Assembly: GCF_018614975.1 (NCBI RefSeq)
Contig: NZ_JAGGNR010000047.1
Location: 37,379 to 101,378 of the forward strand
Reading direction: 5' to 3'
Length of the DNA stretch: 64,000 bases
Source: Paenibacillus polymyxa
Lineage (GTDB): Bacteria > Bacillota > Bacilli > Paenibacillales > Paenibacillaceae
Under the pieces are notes generated by a model. It did no database searches. It saw only the letters and a list, made by a program, of their open reading frames with translations, and was not told the origin of the DNA. The position numbers and the translations under genes are program-made. Shown here one piece after another: positions 1 through 8,553 of this stretch. Position 1 is the stretch's first letter; each line of letters opens with the position of its first letter.

Positions 1-2
1 GT

Positions 3-98
3 AAGGATAGCCGAGTGTTTGGCAGTATTACATCCGATCAGATTGTAGGCAAGGCCGAATTTATTTTCTGGCCGTTTTCTGAATTGAAGAAATTGTAA
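3..98 (+). CDS. lepB: Signal peptidase I, C-terminal fragment
   Basis: The window opens inside this gene and only the last 31 codons and the TAA stop are present. The fragment reads DSRVFGSITSDQIVGKAEF followed by an aromatic tail, which matches the C-terminal conserved box of type I signal peptidases (DSR-FG-V with the catalytic region lying upstream, outside the window). These enzymes sit in the membrane and cut signal peptides from exported proteins. The start, the membrane anchor and the catalytic Ser/Lys cannot be seen. Assignment rests on this one box. Confidence 0.8.
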   Translation, partial: KDSRVFGSITSDQIVGKAEFIFWPFSELKKL

Positions 99-192
99 AA
101 TGCTGACTGGACAACAACTTCAGACTGCATTTTGCGTTAAACCATATAGACTCGTTCCAACTGAATTCAAGTATGCAAGGCATATATAGAAA

Positions 193-228
193 TGAACGCC
201 TGTCCTCTTACCGTGAGGCGGGCGTTCA
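193..228. other. Hairpin between lepB and queG-ogt
   Basis: Inverted repeat with arms TGAACGCCTGTCCTC and GAGGCGGGCGTTCA (G-U pairs included) around a 7-base loop. No T-run follows on the plus strand, so it is a poor intrinsic terminator. It may mark the lepB transcript end or lie in the leader of the next gene. Confidence 0.45.
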
Positions 229-269
229 CTATTTACGGAATAAGTGTCGGAAGAAGAGAGGGAAGAGAA

Positions 270-2150
270 ATGACGAGCGTACAGACCGGGGCAGCACAGG
301 ATGCCTCCGTATGGGAGAAGTTAAAACAGGAGATCAAGGCAGCTGGCCCCGGACTGGGCATTGATGATATCGGATTTGCTTCTGCTGATCCCTTTGTTTC
401 CCTGAAATCGTTGCTGGAGCAGTCGCGGGATAAGGGGTATGCTTCGGGTTTTGAAGAGCCGGATATTGAAAAAAGGGTGCACCCCGCCTTAAAAGATGGC
501 GAGCCCGCTTCACTTATTGCGATAGCCGTGGCATACCCATCCAAGATGGTGAATCCGCCGAAGTCGGAGCCGGGAGCCTATCGGGGGATCTTTGCCCGTT
601 CCGCATGGGGGCAGGATTACCACCAGGTCCTGCGTACAGCCATGGACAAGCTGGTTAATTTCATACGGGAGCGCGTACCTGAAGCGATGATCGAAAGTAT
701 GGTTGACACCGGAGCACTGGTGGATCGTGCGGTGTCCCAGCGTGCGGGGATTGGTTTTAGTGCCAAGAACTGTGCCATTATATCACCCAAATTCGGTTCA
801 TGGATTTTTCTCGGGGAACTGGTGACGAATATTCCTTTTCAACCAGATACACCTGTGACCGAGGACTGCGGTGAATGTACAAAATGTATTGATGCCTGTC
901 CTACAGGAGCATTGGTGGGGCCGGGACAGTTGAATTCACAGCGTTGTATTTCTTTTGTAACCCAGACGAAAGGGTTCGTGGATGAAGAATTTATGCTGAA
1001 AATAGGCAACCGTCTGTACGGTTGTGACACGTGTCAGATTGTCTGTCCGAAGAACCGGGGCAAGAACTGGGATCACCATCCCGAGTTTCACCCCGATCCG
1101 GAGATTGTGAAGCCACTTCTGTTGCCGCTGCTGGACATCGGTAACCGGGAATTCAAGGAACGTTTCGGTCAGAGTTCCGCCGCTTGGCGGGGCAAGAAGC
1201 CGATTCAACGCAACGCCGTTATTGCCCTGGGCAATTTCAAAGACAAAAGTGCTGTACCCAAACTTACAGAAGTATTAAAACGTGATCCGCGCCCTGAGCT
1301 ACGGGGAACCGCAGCCTGGGCGTTAAGCAGAATTGGAGGAGAAGACGCCATGAGAGCAATTGGGGAAGCTGCCGCTAACGAACAAGATGGGAACGTACTA
1401 AGCATGCTGCAGAAGGCCGAGGAGCGACTGAGTTCGTCCGAGACCTTACCCAAACAGCCACAGGCTGGGCAAGTGAGTGAGAAGCAGCCAGAGGAACAGA
1501 ACAACGAGAACAATGCCTTACTTGCGTTACAACAGGATTTGAAAATGGAAGCTGGGATTGAACCGGGTAGTGAGCAGTCTGCACAGCCTGCCAAACCGGA
1601 AGCCGCAGCGTGGAAACCTTCAGCCGTTACGGGTCTTCATGGCAAGCCCGTATACTACGATGAGGTACTGACACCGATTGGTACTCTTACGTTATGCGCG
1701 ACGGATGAAGGGCTGTGTCACATTGATTTTGGCGCCTTTCACGTACGCGAAGCTCATCTGCAACAATGGGCCCGCATCTGGATTGGCGAGTATCGATATG
1801 AGAAGAATGAAGAGAAGCTCAGCGAAGCTGCAAAGCAGTTAAAGGAGTATTTTGCAGGGGAGAGAAAAACGTTCGACTTGCAGCTTGATCGGCTTGGAAC
1901 ACCATTCCAGCTACAAGTATGGCAAGTTCTGTCCGATATATCTTATGGAGAGGCCTCATCACACCAACAGGTTGCGGAAATCATCGGCAGACCCAAGGCT
2001 GTTCGTGCAGTTCTGGACGCCATTAGCAAGAATCCGATTCCGATTATTATTCCCTGTCACCGCATCAGCGGTAAAGACGGCACACTGGTGGGTTATGTAG
2101 GCGGTCTGCAAACCAAGGAGCAATTGCTCGCTTTGGAGCAGCAATCGTAA
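270..2150 (+). CDS. QueG-Ogt fusion: epoxyqueuosine reductase joined to O6-alkylguanine-DNA alkyltransferase
   Basis: A 626-residue protein. Residues 1 to about 380 are QueG, the cobalamin and Fe-S enzyme that reduces epoxyqueuosine to queuosine in tRNA. The conserved Asp lies in VDTGALVDRAV near residue 145. Two 4Fe-4S motifs follow, CGECTKCIDACP near 200 and CDTCQIVCP near 252, then a HEAT-like stretch as in normal QueG. A Gln/Glu/Pro-rich linker covers about 380-470. The rest is a methylguanine-DNA methyltransferase domain with the acceptor Cys in IPCHRI (about residue 596) and a GYVGGL motif after it. All catalytic residues seem intact in both halves. The start at 270 is chosen for the GGAAG site 7 bases upstream; an in-frame ATG at 192 has no such site. 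The next gene begins 15 bases downstream, so the two are probably co-transcribed. A genuine fusion is more likely than a frameshift artefact because both domains share one frame through a long linker. Confidence 0.9.
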   Translation: MTSVQTGAAQDASVWEKLKQEIKAAGPGLGIDDIGFASADPFVSLKSLLEQSRDKGYASGFEEPDIEKRVHPALKDGEPASLIAIAVAYPSKMVNPPKSEPGAYRGIFARSAWGQDYHQVLRTAMDKLVNFIRERVPEAMIESMVDTGALVDRAVSQRAGIGFSAKNCAIISPKFGSWIFLGELVTNIPFQPDTPVTEDCGECTKCIDACPTGALVGPGQLNSQRCISFVTQTKGFVDEEFMLKIGNRLYGCDTCQIVCPKNRGKNWDHHPEFHPDPEIVKPLLLPLLDIGNREFKERFGQSSAAWRGKKPIQRNAVIALGNFKDKSAVPKLTEVLKRDPRPELRGTAAWALSRIGGEDAMRAIGEAAANEQDGNVLSMLQKAEERLSSSETLPKQPQAGQVSEKQPEEQNNENNALLALQQDLKMEAGIEPGSEQSAQPAKPEAAAWKPSAVTGLHGKPVYYDEVLTPIGTLTLCATDEGLCHIDFGAFHVREAHLQQWARIWIGEYRYEKNEEKLSEAAKQLKEYFAGERKTFDLQLDRLGTPFQLQVWQVLSDISYGEASSHQQVAEIIGRPKAVRAVLDAISKNPIPIIIPCHRISGKDGTLVGYVGGLQTKEQLLALEQQS

Positions 2151-2165
2151 GAGCGGGGGACGTTC

Positions 2166-3197
2166 ATGAAGTATGTAAACGTGGAGAGCGTGGAAGCGGG
2201 GGAGCTTCTGGGCAAGACGGTATATTCCAGTAACGGCACGGTACTGCTGTCTGCTGGAGTCCAGCTCACCGTATATATGATCAATACGCTGAAGCGTATT
2301 GGCGTGACCATGCTGTACATCCAGGATGAAGCTTACAAAGATGTGGATTCAGAAGACATTCTGGATGAAACCACGAAACGGGCAATCATTAACGAAATGA
2401 GTGTCACACTTGAAGCGGTGCGTTCCGGGAAAGATTGGAGTCCGAGAAAGGTAGCTCTCAGTATAGACAAGTTGCTGAATGATGTCCTGAACGGGCGTGA
2501 AATGCTTGTGCAGCTCACCGATATTCGCACCAAAGACAATGCGCAATATGTTCACGCGATGAATGTATGTTTGTTGTCTTCGGTGATCGGAATGAATATG
2601 GGACTTAACTTTAACCAACTGAAGGACCTTGCTGTGGGAGCATTATTGCATGATATTGGCAAAGTGGGGGAACCTCCTGGCAGTGGCTCTGCTGCGAATT
2701 CTTCGCTGCATCATACATGGCGTGGATTCGAAGTGATTAAGAACAAACGGGAGTTCAGTCTGTTGGTCGCCCATACAGCCCTGCAACATCATGAGCATGT
2801 AGATGGTACAGGCATGCCGAGAGGGATCAAGGGGAGCGACATTCATCTGTTTGCGAGAATCGTTAGTGTGGCTAATATCTATGATAACCTCATTAATGGT
2901 TTATCCAAAGACAGTTTGATGCCACATGAGGCCTGTGAAGAGATGATGGCGTTGTCTGGTACAAAGCTGGATCGGGACATTCTGATTGAGTTCAACAAGA
3001 GTGTATCCGTGTATCCCAATGGTACAGCGGTACGACTGTCCACCAAAGAGACTGGAGTCATTGTGCGTCAACATCGGGGATTGCCCGGCAGACCTGTAAT
3101 CCGAGTGGCGCGCGGAAGTACGCGTTATTCTCTGGATGTGGTTGAAATCGATCTGGCTCAGCATACAACCGTTTTCATTGAAGCCGTCATGACGTAG
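2166..3197 (+). CDS. HD-GYP domain protein, probable cyclic-di-GMP phosphodiesterase
   Basis: A 343-residue protein. An N-terminal region of about 110 residues, of the type often found before HD-GYP domains, leads into the HD-GYP core. The core shows the metal-binding HDIGK motif, a later HH pair in LQHHEHVDGTG, the GYP-equivalent GTGMPRG and IVSVANIYDNL. HD-GYP enzymes hydrolyse cyclic-di-GMP to linear products and so influence motility, biofilm and sporulation. No membrane segment or signal peptide is visible, so it should be cytoplasmic. It follows queG-ogt by 15 bases and precedes a separate promoter for the next gene. The conserved metal ligands suggest an active enzyme. Its ligand could be another cyclic dinucleotide. 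Confidence 0.85.
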   Translation: MKYVNVESVEAGELLGKTVYSSNGTVLLSAGVQLTVYMINTLKRIGVTMLYIQDEAYKDVDSEDILDETTKRAIINEMSVTLEAVRSGKDWSPRKVALSIDKLLNDVLNGREMLVQLTDIRTKDNAQYVHAMNVCLLSSVIGMNMGLNFNQLKDLAVGALLHDIGKVGEPPGSGSAANSSLHHTWRGFEVIKNKREFSLLVAHTALQHHEHVDGTGMPRGIKGSDIHLFARIVSVANIYDNLINGLSKDSLMPHEACEEMMALSGTKLDRDILIEFNKSVSVYPNGTAVRLSTKETGVIVRQHRGLPGRPVIRVARGSTRYSLDVVEIDLAQHTTVFIEAVMT

Positions 3198-3226
3198 CTT
3201 GTGTGCGGTTCAACTGGAAAATCCGT

Positions 3227-3255
3227 TTGCTCAAGGCGTGCGGAAATGCTATGAT
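3227..3255 (+). promoter_or_regulatory. Sigma-A-type promoter for the yneF-like gene
   Basis: TTGCTC at 3227-3232 and TATGAT at 3250-3255 with a 17-base spacer, about 105 bases before the next start codon. Confidence 0.5.
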
Positions 3256-3361
3256 ACTTTCAGGAAATCCGGTCTGTGTCAGGTTGCAACATGTGCGTTT
3301 AACATCATGAAATGACACGGATTATCAGGCTTTTTAGAATGCATACAGAGGTGTCTAAGAG

Positions 3362-3625
3362 ATGGATATTGTTATACCGATTATTACATTGATTGTTGGT
3401 CTGGTCGGGGGATTTTTCATCGGGGTGTTCTACTTGCGTAAACAACTTGAGAAAATGCAAAGCAATCCGGACATGCTTCAGAAAATGGCGAAGCAAATGG
3501 GCTACAACCTGAACGGCAAGCAAATGCAGCGTGCCCAGCAGATGATGAAGAACCAGCAGCCAGGAGCAAAAATGCCCCAGCCTGGGCAACATCCTGCACG
3601 TAAAAGTTCGGGCCGCCGAAAATAA
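3362..3625 (+). CDS. yneF: UPF0154 (YneF-like) small membrane protein
   Basis: An 87-residue protein with one N-terminal transmembrane helix (about residues 4-25, rich in Ile/Val/Gly) followed by LRKQLEKMQSNPDML and KQMGYNLNGKQM, the pattern of the UPF0154/YneF family. The C-terminal third is a Gln/Met/Pro/Lys tail that is longer than in B. subtilis YneF. Function is unknown in the family. It has its own promoter and lies 57 bases before folE. The symbol is by similarity only. Confidence 0.65.
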   Translation: MDIVIPIITLIVGLVGGFFIGVFYLRKQLEKMQSNPDMLQKMAKQMGYNLNGKQMQRAQQMMKNQQPGAKMPQPGQHPARKSSGRRK

Positions 3626-3682
3626 TAGCAGTGAAGTGAATAACTGCTTACCTTATTGTGGTTCGAAAGGAGGCGTTTGGCA

Positions 3683-4276
3683 GTGGCTGGCGTTAAAGAT
3701 TATTTAAATTCAAAAGTATCCGACAATCGGGAAAAGATCGAGTATCACGTAGAGCAAATCCTGAAATTGATCGGAGAAGATAGTACACGTGAAGGGCTGC
3801 TTGAAACGCCTGCACGTGTGACCCGGATGTATGAAGAAATTTTTGGCGGATATGAAGTAGATCCGCGCGATGTGCTCGGTGTTACTTTTGACGAGAATCA
3901 TGAAGAACTGGTTATCGTCAAGGATATTGTCTACTACAGTCAGTGTGAGCACCACATGGCACCGTTCTTCGGCAAGGTGCACATTGGGTATGTACCAAGC
4001 GGCAAAATCGTTGGTCTGAGCAAAATGGCTCGTCTGGTCGAAGCGGTAACACGTCGCCTGCAGGTTCAGGAACGTATTACTTCACAGATCGCTGACATTC
4101 TGACAGAGGCCGTTGAGCCTCATGGCGTTATGGTCGTCGTGGAAGGAGAGCACTTGTGCATGTGTTCCCGCGGCGTGAAGAAACCGGGAAGCAAGACGGT
4201 AACGTCTGCTGTACGTGGTTCTTTCCGTGAGAATCCGGCACAACGTGCGGAGTTCCTGTCTTTGGTGAAAGATTAA
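3683..4276 (+). CDS. folE: GTP cyclohydrolase I (FolE)
   Basis: A 197-residue protein that converts GTP to 7,8-dihydroneopterin triphosphate, the first step of folate synthesis and shared with queuosine synthesis. Zinc ligands are visible as the Cys and His of YSQCEHHMAPFFGK and the Cys of GEHLCMCSRGV. The substrate-site motif VGLSKMARLVE is also present. The GTG at 3683 is preferred because AAAGGAGG sits 9 bases before it; an ATG at 3656 lies upstream of that site. A link with QueG upstream is possible, because FolE supplies the pterin precursor for queuosine. A terminator follows at 4368-4402. Confidence 0.93.
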   Translation: MAGVKDYLNSKVSDNREKIEYHVEQILKLIGEDSTREGLLETPARVTRMYEEIFGGYEVDPRDVLGVTFDENHEELVIVKDIVYYSQCEHHMAPFFGKVHIGYVPSGKIVGLSKMARLVEAVTRRLQVQERITSQIADILTEAVEPHGVMVVVEGEHLCMCSRGVKKPGSKTVTSAVRGSFRENPAQRAEFLSLVKD

Positions 4277-4367
4277 GATCAGGTATGTCCACTTACCGGA
4301 CAAGCCGGATGAGTAAAGTCCTTTGGTTTTGGAAGCAGCAGTTTCTGAACCCATTGGATGTGATATA

Positions 4368-4405
4368 AATAAGCCGTGTTCCCTGGGGAACCGGCTTATT
4401 TATAT
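4368..4405 (+). terminator. Intrinsic terminator after folE
   Basis: Stem AATAAGCCG paired with CGGCTTATT, with TGTTCC/GGAAC continuing the stem, followed by TTATATA. Confidence 0.7.
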
Positions 4406-4468
4406 ATGGCGTTGTCATTCTTATATACTAAAGACATATGAATTCGTTAAGCCGGAGGTAATGGAACG

Positions 4469-5323
4469 ATGAGTGTACCTTCCCATTCAGATCAACCGGT
4501 TCAGCCGGAAAAGGGACTACAGGCAGATAAACAGGCTACATTGCGTCTGCAAATCTGGGAGACACCACTCATGCGACAAGGCAGTAGTGTACTCGAAGCT
4601 TTTGCTTGGGAAGAAGTCATGTGCAGGCGGGTTGGGGCAGGGCATCTGCCTGTTGCACATATATGGAGACACCCAGATGCCTTTGTAGCGGGTCTGCGTG
4701 ACCGCAGGTTGCCACAGGCTGTAGAAGTGATGGAACGGATAAGAAGCCAAGGGACAGCGGTCTGTGTTCGGCCTTCCGGTGGAGCGGCAGTACCCTTGAA
4801 CCCAGGGGTAGTTAATGTGTCGCTGATTCTGCCTAATCCCGGACATGCCATCAATATTCATGATGATTTCCGGGAGATGGCTTCGATTATTGCCGAGTCG
4901 CTAACACCGTGGTCGAATCAGGCGCAAACTGGTGAGGTTCAGGGTGCTTTTTGCCCTGGAGACTATGATGTCAGTGTAGGTGGGCTGAAATTCTGTGGTA
5001 TTGCCCAGCGCAGGCAGGCAAAGGCGTATATTATTACTGCTTTTATCATCGTGGAAGGTCAGGGAGATCAACTGGCAGCGGACGTGCGTCAATTTTATCA
5101 GCATGCAGCAGGCGGGGCGAGTGAAGGATATCCTGATGTTCAGCCTGGAACGATGGCAAGTCTAAAGGAATTGGCAGGAGTACCTTCTGCAGCGGCATAT
5201 ACTGCCTCATTGGTTCGAACACTGCGCGATCGCTATCCGCAGGCAGAAGCCAGCAGGGTGCTTAGTGTGGGCTCTGAAGAAGTACGTCTGACAGCTGAGC
5301 AGATGAAACTGCGCTATGATTGA
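4469..5323 (+). CDS. lipL: LipL-like octanoyl-[GcvH]:protein N-octanoyltransferase
   Basis: A 284-residue member of the lipoate ligase/octanoyltransferase (BPL/LplA) superfamily. Visible motifs are VRPSGGAAVPLNPGVVNVS, the substrate-binding loop, and FCPGDYDVSVGGLKFCGIAQRR, which contains the Cys expected to carry the acyl group in LipL and LipM. LipL moves octanoate from the glycine cleavage H protein to lipoyl domains of 2-oxoacid dehydrogenases. The length fits LipL. I favour LipL over LipM because of the FCPG-YD-S-GG-KF-GI-QRR pattern, but the two are hard to separate by eye. The start has GGAGG about 8 bases upstream. It has its own transcript boundaries, with terminators on both sides. 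Confidence 0.75.
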   Translation: MSVPSHSDQPVQPEKGLQADKQATLRLQIWETPLMRQGSSVLEAFAWEEVMCRRVGAGHLPVAHIWRHPDAFVAGLRDRRLPQAVEVMERIRSQGTAVCVRPSGGAAVPLNPGVVNVSLILPNPGHAINIHDDFREMASIIAESLTPWSNQAQTGEVQGAFCPGDYDVSVGGLKFCGIAQRRQAKAYIITAFIIVEGQGDQLAADVRQFYQHAAGGASEGYPDVQPGTMASLKELAGVPSAAAYTASLVRTLRDRYPQAEASRVLSVGSEEVRLTAEQMKLRYD

Positions 5324-5340
5324 GTTCTTGATAATCGGAC

Positions 5341-5369
5341 TTGGAATTGGGTAATAGAGATGATATGAT
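5341..5369 (+). promoter_or_regulatory. Sigma-A-type promoter for the 74-residue gene
   Basis: TTGGAA at 5341-5346 and TATGAT at 5364-5369, spacer 17 bases, 26 bases before the start codon. Confidence 0.5.
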
Positions 5370-5394
5370 GTGATTTCGGAAGGAGAGTGTTAGG

Positions 5395-5619
5395 ATGGAA
5401 ACGTTGAGATATACGTACTTATATGAGGTTGTATCTACAGGCGAAAAGTCTGAGTTCAGCCAAATGGCAACAAGCAAGGAAGAGGCTGCTGCACTGATCG
5501 TTGCTCGTATTGCCGATCTGGAGTTTACAGATGAGGCTGATATCAAGTTGGGCGATCTGATCGCAATTAGCAAACAGGTTGGCGACAACTATGTAGCGTG
5601 CGAGGGCTGTGCTTCTTAA
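5395..5619 (+). CDS. Small conserved protein of unknown function
   Basis: A 74-residue acidic protein with no membrane segment and a C-terminal Cys-Glu-Gly-Cys motif (ACEGC). I do not recognise the family. The coding call is supported by a strong site (GGAAGGAGAG) at the right distance, a promoter and a terminator immediately after it. The first half has a beta-strand-like pattern (YTYLYEVVSTG) followed by an Ala/Glu-rich helix. Confidence 0.7.
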   Translation: METLRYTYLYEVVSTGEKSEFSQMATSKEEAAALIVARIADLEFTDEADIKLGDLIAISKQVGDNYVACEGCAS

Positions 5620-5654
5620 GTGACCATTTTGAAATAGGAAGTCTCTCAAAATAT

Positions 5655-5689
5655 AAGCAAGTCTCTATTTACAAGAGGCTTGCTTTTTT
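5655..5689 (+). terminator. Intrinsic terminator after the 74-residue gene
   Basis: Arms AAGCAAGTCTCT and AGAGGCTTGCTT followed by a T-run. Confidence 0.85.
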
Positions 5690-5699
5690 GTTTACACCA

Positions 5700-5743
5700 A
5701 AAGAGATATCTTTCAGTCATTCGGCTGGAGATATCTCTTTTTT
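5700..5743. terminator. Bidirectional terminator
   Basis: Arms AGAGATATCT and AGATATCTCT with T-runs on both strands. It lies between convergent genes and can serve the minus-strand superoxide dismutase gene. Confidence 0.75.
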
Positions 5744-5766
5744 CTCTAATCCACCTAACCCCAAGC

Positions 5767-7047
5767 TTAATAAGGCGGCCACAACAACTTGCGTGCCGTT
5801 TCGTAACGCTCGGCAACAGCTGGCCAGTAGACAACGTTCCACCAGTCCTCAATATACTTTTTGCGTTCATTCTGATGTTTCAGATAGTAGGCGTGTTCCC
5901 ACACATCCAGTGGCAGGAGCGGTACGATATCGGACTGGGACAGGTTCTGATGTTTTTCCGCCTGCAAAATCTCCAGACGATGTGCTCTCGGGCTCCAGAC
6001 AAGCATCGCCCAGCCACTGCCTTCCACTTTGTTCGCAGCTTCCGTGAATTGATTCTTAAACGCTTCATAACTCCCGAAATCCCGCTTGATCTGCTCCGCC
6101 AGCATACCGGAAGGTTTGCCACCGCCAGCAGGATTCATAATGGTCCAGAAGATCGTATGCAGGTAATGGCCTGCCCCGTTGAAGGCGAGTTCACGTTCCC
6201 AATGTTTGATGAGTTCAAAGTTATTCTTTTTTCGCGATTCCGCCAGTTTCTTCTCTGCCACATTTAGTCCGTCCACATAAGATTGATGGTGTTTGTCATG
6301 ATGGATACGCATCGTCAGCTCATCAATATGTGGCTCCAGCGCATTGTACGCATAGGGAAGAGGAGGCAGTGTGTGTCCTCCAATGGGTACCGGCTTTTCT
6401 TTTACAGGAGGTGCTGTAGAGCTGGGGGTGGCTTGTGTTGTTCCGGTAGAAGGCGGTTGAACGGTTGCAGATTGGATCTGAGCTGAAGCGACAGGTGCAT
6501 TTACATTCCCCTCTGGAGAAGCTGGAGCTTCTGAAGCTTGGCGATGGATGTTTCCTGGCCCTGACGTATGCAACGCATTTTCCAGAAAAAGTGACGGCTC
6601 CGAATCGGTTTCGCGCAAGATGCCAGGTTGGCCAAGCGTATCCAATACGCCCAGAAAATATTCTGATTCGCGGATAAAATGCAGAATGAGTACTTTGGCA
6701 AGCGGAACAGCTTGCACCGCAGCACTTTGTTCCAGAAGAACATACAGCTGTTTGATGAACTCTCTCGATTGCTGCCGAGCTGCCAACACAAGTTGATCGA
6801 TACAACGAACCATGTAGGGAGCAGGTGAATGGGTTCCGGGCAATAGTTGTTTTAAAAGCTGATTGGCTACTCGCTCACTGTTTGCAAAGGTGGCCTCCCA
6901 TTCCTCCAGTAGCTTGACGTATGGGGGCTCCAGATCAGGAACCAGGGCACGAATGACGAGTGTATGTTCTTTCTCCTGTTCTTTCCAGAAACGGATTTCC
7001 TCCAATGTCCGCAGAGGCAGCAGGTGACCATATCCATACCAGTTCAT
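5767..7047 (-). CDS. Two-domain Fe/Mn superoxide dismutase with N-terminal DUF2935-like domain
   Basis: A 426-residue protein. Residues 1 to about 140 form a helical domain with a Glu/His-rich pattern (LEEIRFWKEQEKEHT), which I read as DUF2935-like. A Pro/Ser/Thr/Gln-rich linker covers about 145-220. The remainder is a full Fe/Mn superoxide dismutase starting with HTLPPLPYAYNALEP. All four metal ligands are visible: the first His of IHHDKHH, the second His of HYLHTIFW, and Asp and His of DVWEHAYY. It dismutes superoxide to oxygen and peroxide. B. subtilis SodF is a shorter SOD with an N-terminal extension, so this may be its larger counterpart. No signal peptide is visible. A good site (GAAGGAGG) precedes the start. 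Confidence 0.9.
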   Translation of the reverse strand: MNWYGYGHLLPLRTLEEIRFWKEQEKEHTLVIRALVPDLEPPYVKLLEEWEATFANSERVANQLLKQLLPGTHSPAPYMVRCIDQLVLAARQQSREFIKQLYVLLEQSAAVQAVPLAKVLILHFIRESEYFLGVLDTLGQPGILRETDSEPSLFLENALHTSGPGNIHRQASEAPASPEGNVNAPVASAQIQSATVQPPSTGTTQATPSSTAPPVKEKPVPIGGHTLPPLPYAYNALEPHIDELTMRIHHDKHHQSYVDGLNVAEKKLAESRKKNNFELIKHWERELAFNGAGHYLHTIFWTIMNPAGGGKPSGMLAEQIKRDFGSYEAFKNQFTEAANKVEGSGWAMLVWSPRAHRLEILQAEKHQNLSQSDIVPLLPLDVWEHAYYLKHQNERKKYIEDWWNVVYWPAVAERYETARKLLWPPY

Positions 7048-7143
7048 ATCTGGTGGACCTCCTTCAGATGAAATTTATTGCATGCTCAGACCGTCGCTTA
7101 ATGCGTCCCAAGAGTATATTCCACTGGCCTGTTGTCCTATGTA

Positions 7144-7172
7144 TGCAAAAAAAAGAGCCCCTAAGGGCACAA
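7144..7172 (-). terminator. Weak intrinsic terminator after the hydrolase gene
   Basis: On the minus strand a short stem GCCC-TTA-GGGGC is followed by eight T residues. It sits just past the hydrolase stop. Confidence 0.5.
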
Positions 7173-7205
7173 GGATCAACGGGAAAATCGATGATTGAAA
7201 TCTGG

Positions 7206-8231
7206 TTATTCTCCATTATTCGTGTTTTGCACATCGTCACTGCTTGTTTTCGTTACATGACTCAGGAAAGTTGAGACACGGCGCAGATATTCTTTTGGAT
7301 GCTCCCGGAAGATCAACTCATGGTGCGCATCCTGGACAATCCATACATCCGAGTACGGATTGGTCTGGTTGGCGGCGAGTTGCTCCGCAATTGGATAAGG
7401 CGCCTTCTCGTCCTCTGTACCATGGATGAAGAAAATCGGGAACGGATAATCTTCCTTTTTCACTTCCTGATACGGAATCTGTTGCAATCCGGTACCATTC
7501 AGAACAGGGAACAACAGCTTCATGATCTCGAGTGTAGGCTGACGCGGGAGATCGATCTGGTTGTGAATGTTGTGGTACAGCGTATCCGGCTCTAGCAGGA
7601 ACGCACTGTCCAGAATCATCGCATCCACTTCCTGCGTAATCAGTCCGGTTTGTAGCGCCGTACCGGCACCCATCGAGAAGCCCCAGACAACCAGTTCCTG
7701 CGCACCGCGCTGCTTGGCGAACTGGATGGCACCCAGCAATTGCTGTGACTCAGCTTTGCCACCTGTGGCTACAGCTTTGTTCACCTGAGAGGCGAAGCCA
7801 TAATCGAACATGACCACGTTGAACCCAAGTTGATGGGCATAGTGTGCCAGGTCATACATGGGTACCCATGTTTCTTCGCGGTTGGCACCATAGCCATGAC
7901 TGAAAATAATCGTTTTGCTTGCGGCATTGTCAGCAGGTATATACCATCCCTGCATCGTCCGGCTGCCATCTGCTGCCGGGAACGTGATGTCTTCGTACTT
8001 CATGTTCTTGGCCTGCATCGGATTGGAGAAGACCGGCGCTACCGTTGGATTGGATAATACCCATGCGATGTAACCATGCAGTGCAATAAAACAAAATAGT
8101 AGAAAAAATACAACGGAGAGCAGCAACGCTACGATAATATGTTTGAACCGAATAAGCCTCGGTGATAGGGGAGAAGGCAGATCGGACACTTTTGTTTGCA
8201 GCGGGGCTTCGCTCTGGGATGTTTGATACAT
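7206..8231 (-). CDS. Membrane-anchored alpha/beta hydrolase
   Basis: A 341-residue protein. One N-terminal membrane segment (about residues 30-55) precedes an alpha/beta-hydrolase domain that probably faces outward. The oxyanion region reads HGYGANREE, the nucleophile elbow is GFSMGAG (Ser), the acid is in HGTEDEKAPY and the His in DAHHE. It resembles the YqkD/BAAT-like esterase or peptidase group, and the substrate is unknown. The start is supported by AAAGGAGGGG 5 bases upstream. It is divergent from the IclR regulator but has its own promoter. Confidence 0.85.
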   Translation of the reverse strand: MYQTSQSEAPLQTKVSDLPSPLSPRLIRFKHIIVALLLSVVFFLLFCFIALHGYIAWVLSNPTVAPVFSNPMQAKNMKYEDITFPAADGSRTMQGWYIPADNAASKTIIFSHGYGANREETWVPMYDLAHYAHQLGFNVVMFDYGFASQVNKAVATGGKAESQQLLGAIQFAKQRGAQELVVWGFSMGAGTALQTGLITQEVDAMILDSAFLLEPDTLYHNIHNQIDLPRQPTLEIMKLLFPVLNGTGLQQIPYQEVKKEDYPFPIFFIHGTEDEKAPYPIAEQLAANQTNPYSDVWIVQDAHHELIFREHPKEYLRRVSTFLSHVTKTSSDDVQNTNNGE

Positions 8232-8338
8232 GAATGCCCCTCCTTTGAAGTTCAGTTGAAGATAACAACGGCATGAAAAGAGAATTGCGTTGATTTCAGA
8301 GCCTGCTTCAGAGCGATATCTTAATGTAATATATCTTT

Positions 8339-8367
8339 ATCGTATGTTCCTGTATAGTCAAAGTCAA
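8339..8367 (-). promoter_or_regulatory. Sigma-A-type promoter for the hydrolase gene
   Basis: On the minus strand TTGACT (8367-8362) and TACGAT (8344-8339) with a 17-base spacer. Confidence 0.5.
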
Positions 8368-8512
8368 TTGATTGAGGGCATTTGTTACGCAATTGTTATA
8401 TAGTTCTTAAGATATATGGGTAACATTACCTTAGTGGGTAAATTACAGGGGATTAAGTCTTATAAAAAGGAAAATTTACACGTTGGCCTATTTCGATTTT
8501 GGCTCTTTTTGG

Positions 8513-8541
8513 TTTACAGATGAGACCGTTTCTCATATAAT
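8513..8541 (+). promoter_or_regulatory. Strong sigma-A promoter of the iclR-type gene
   Basis: TTTACA at 8513-8518 and a perfect TATAAT at 8536-8541 with a 17-base spacer. The spacer holds a perfect palindrome ATGAGA-CCGTT-TCTCAT (8520-8536). Confidence 0.8.
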
Positions 8542-8553
8542 TTATGTAACCAA

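Noticed and set aside
192..269. Upstream extension of queG-ogt starting at the ATG at 192
   Set aside because: It lies within a hairpin, has no ribosome site and adds 26 residues without QueG similarity; the ATG at 270 has a clear site.
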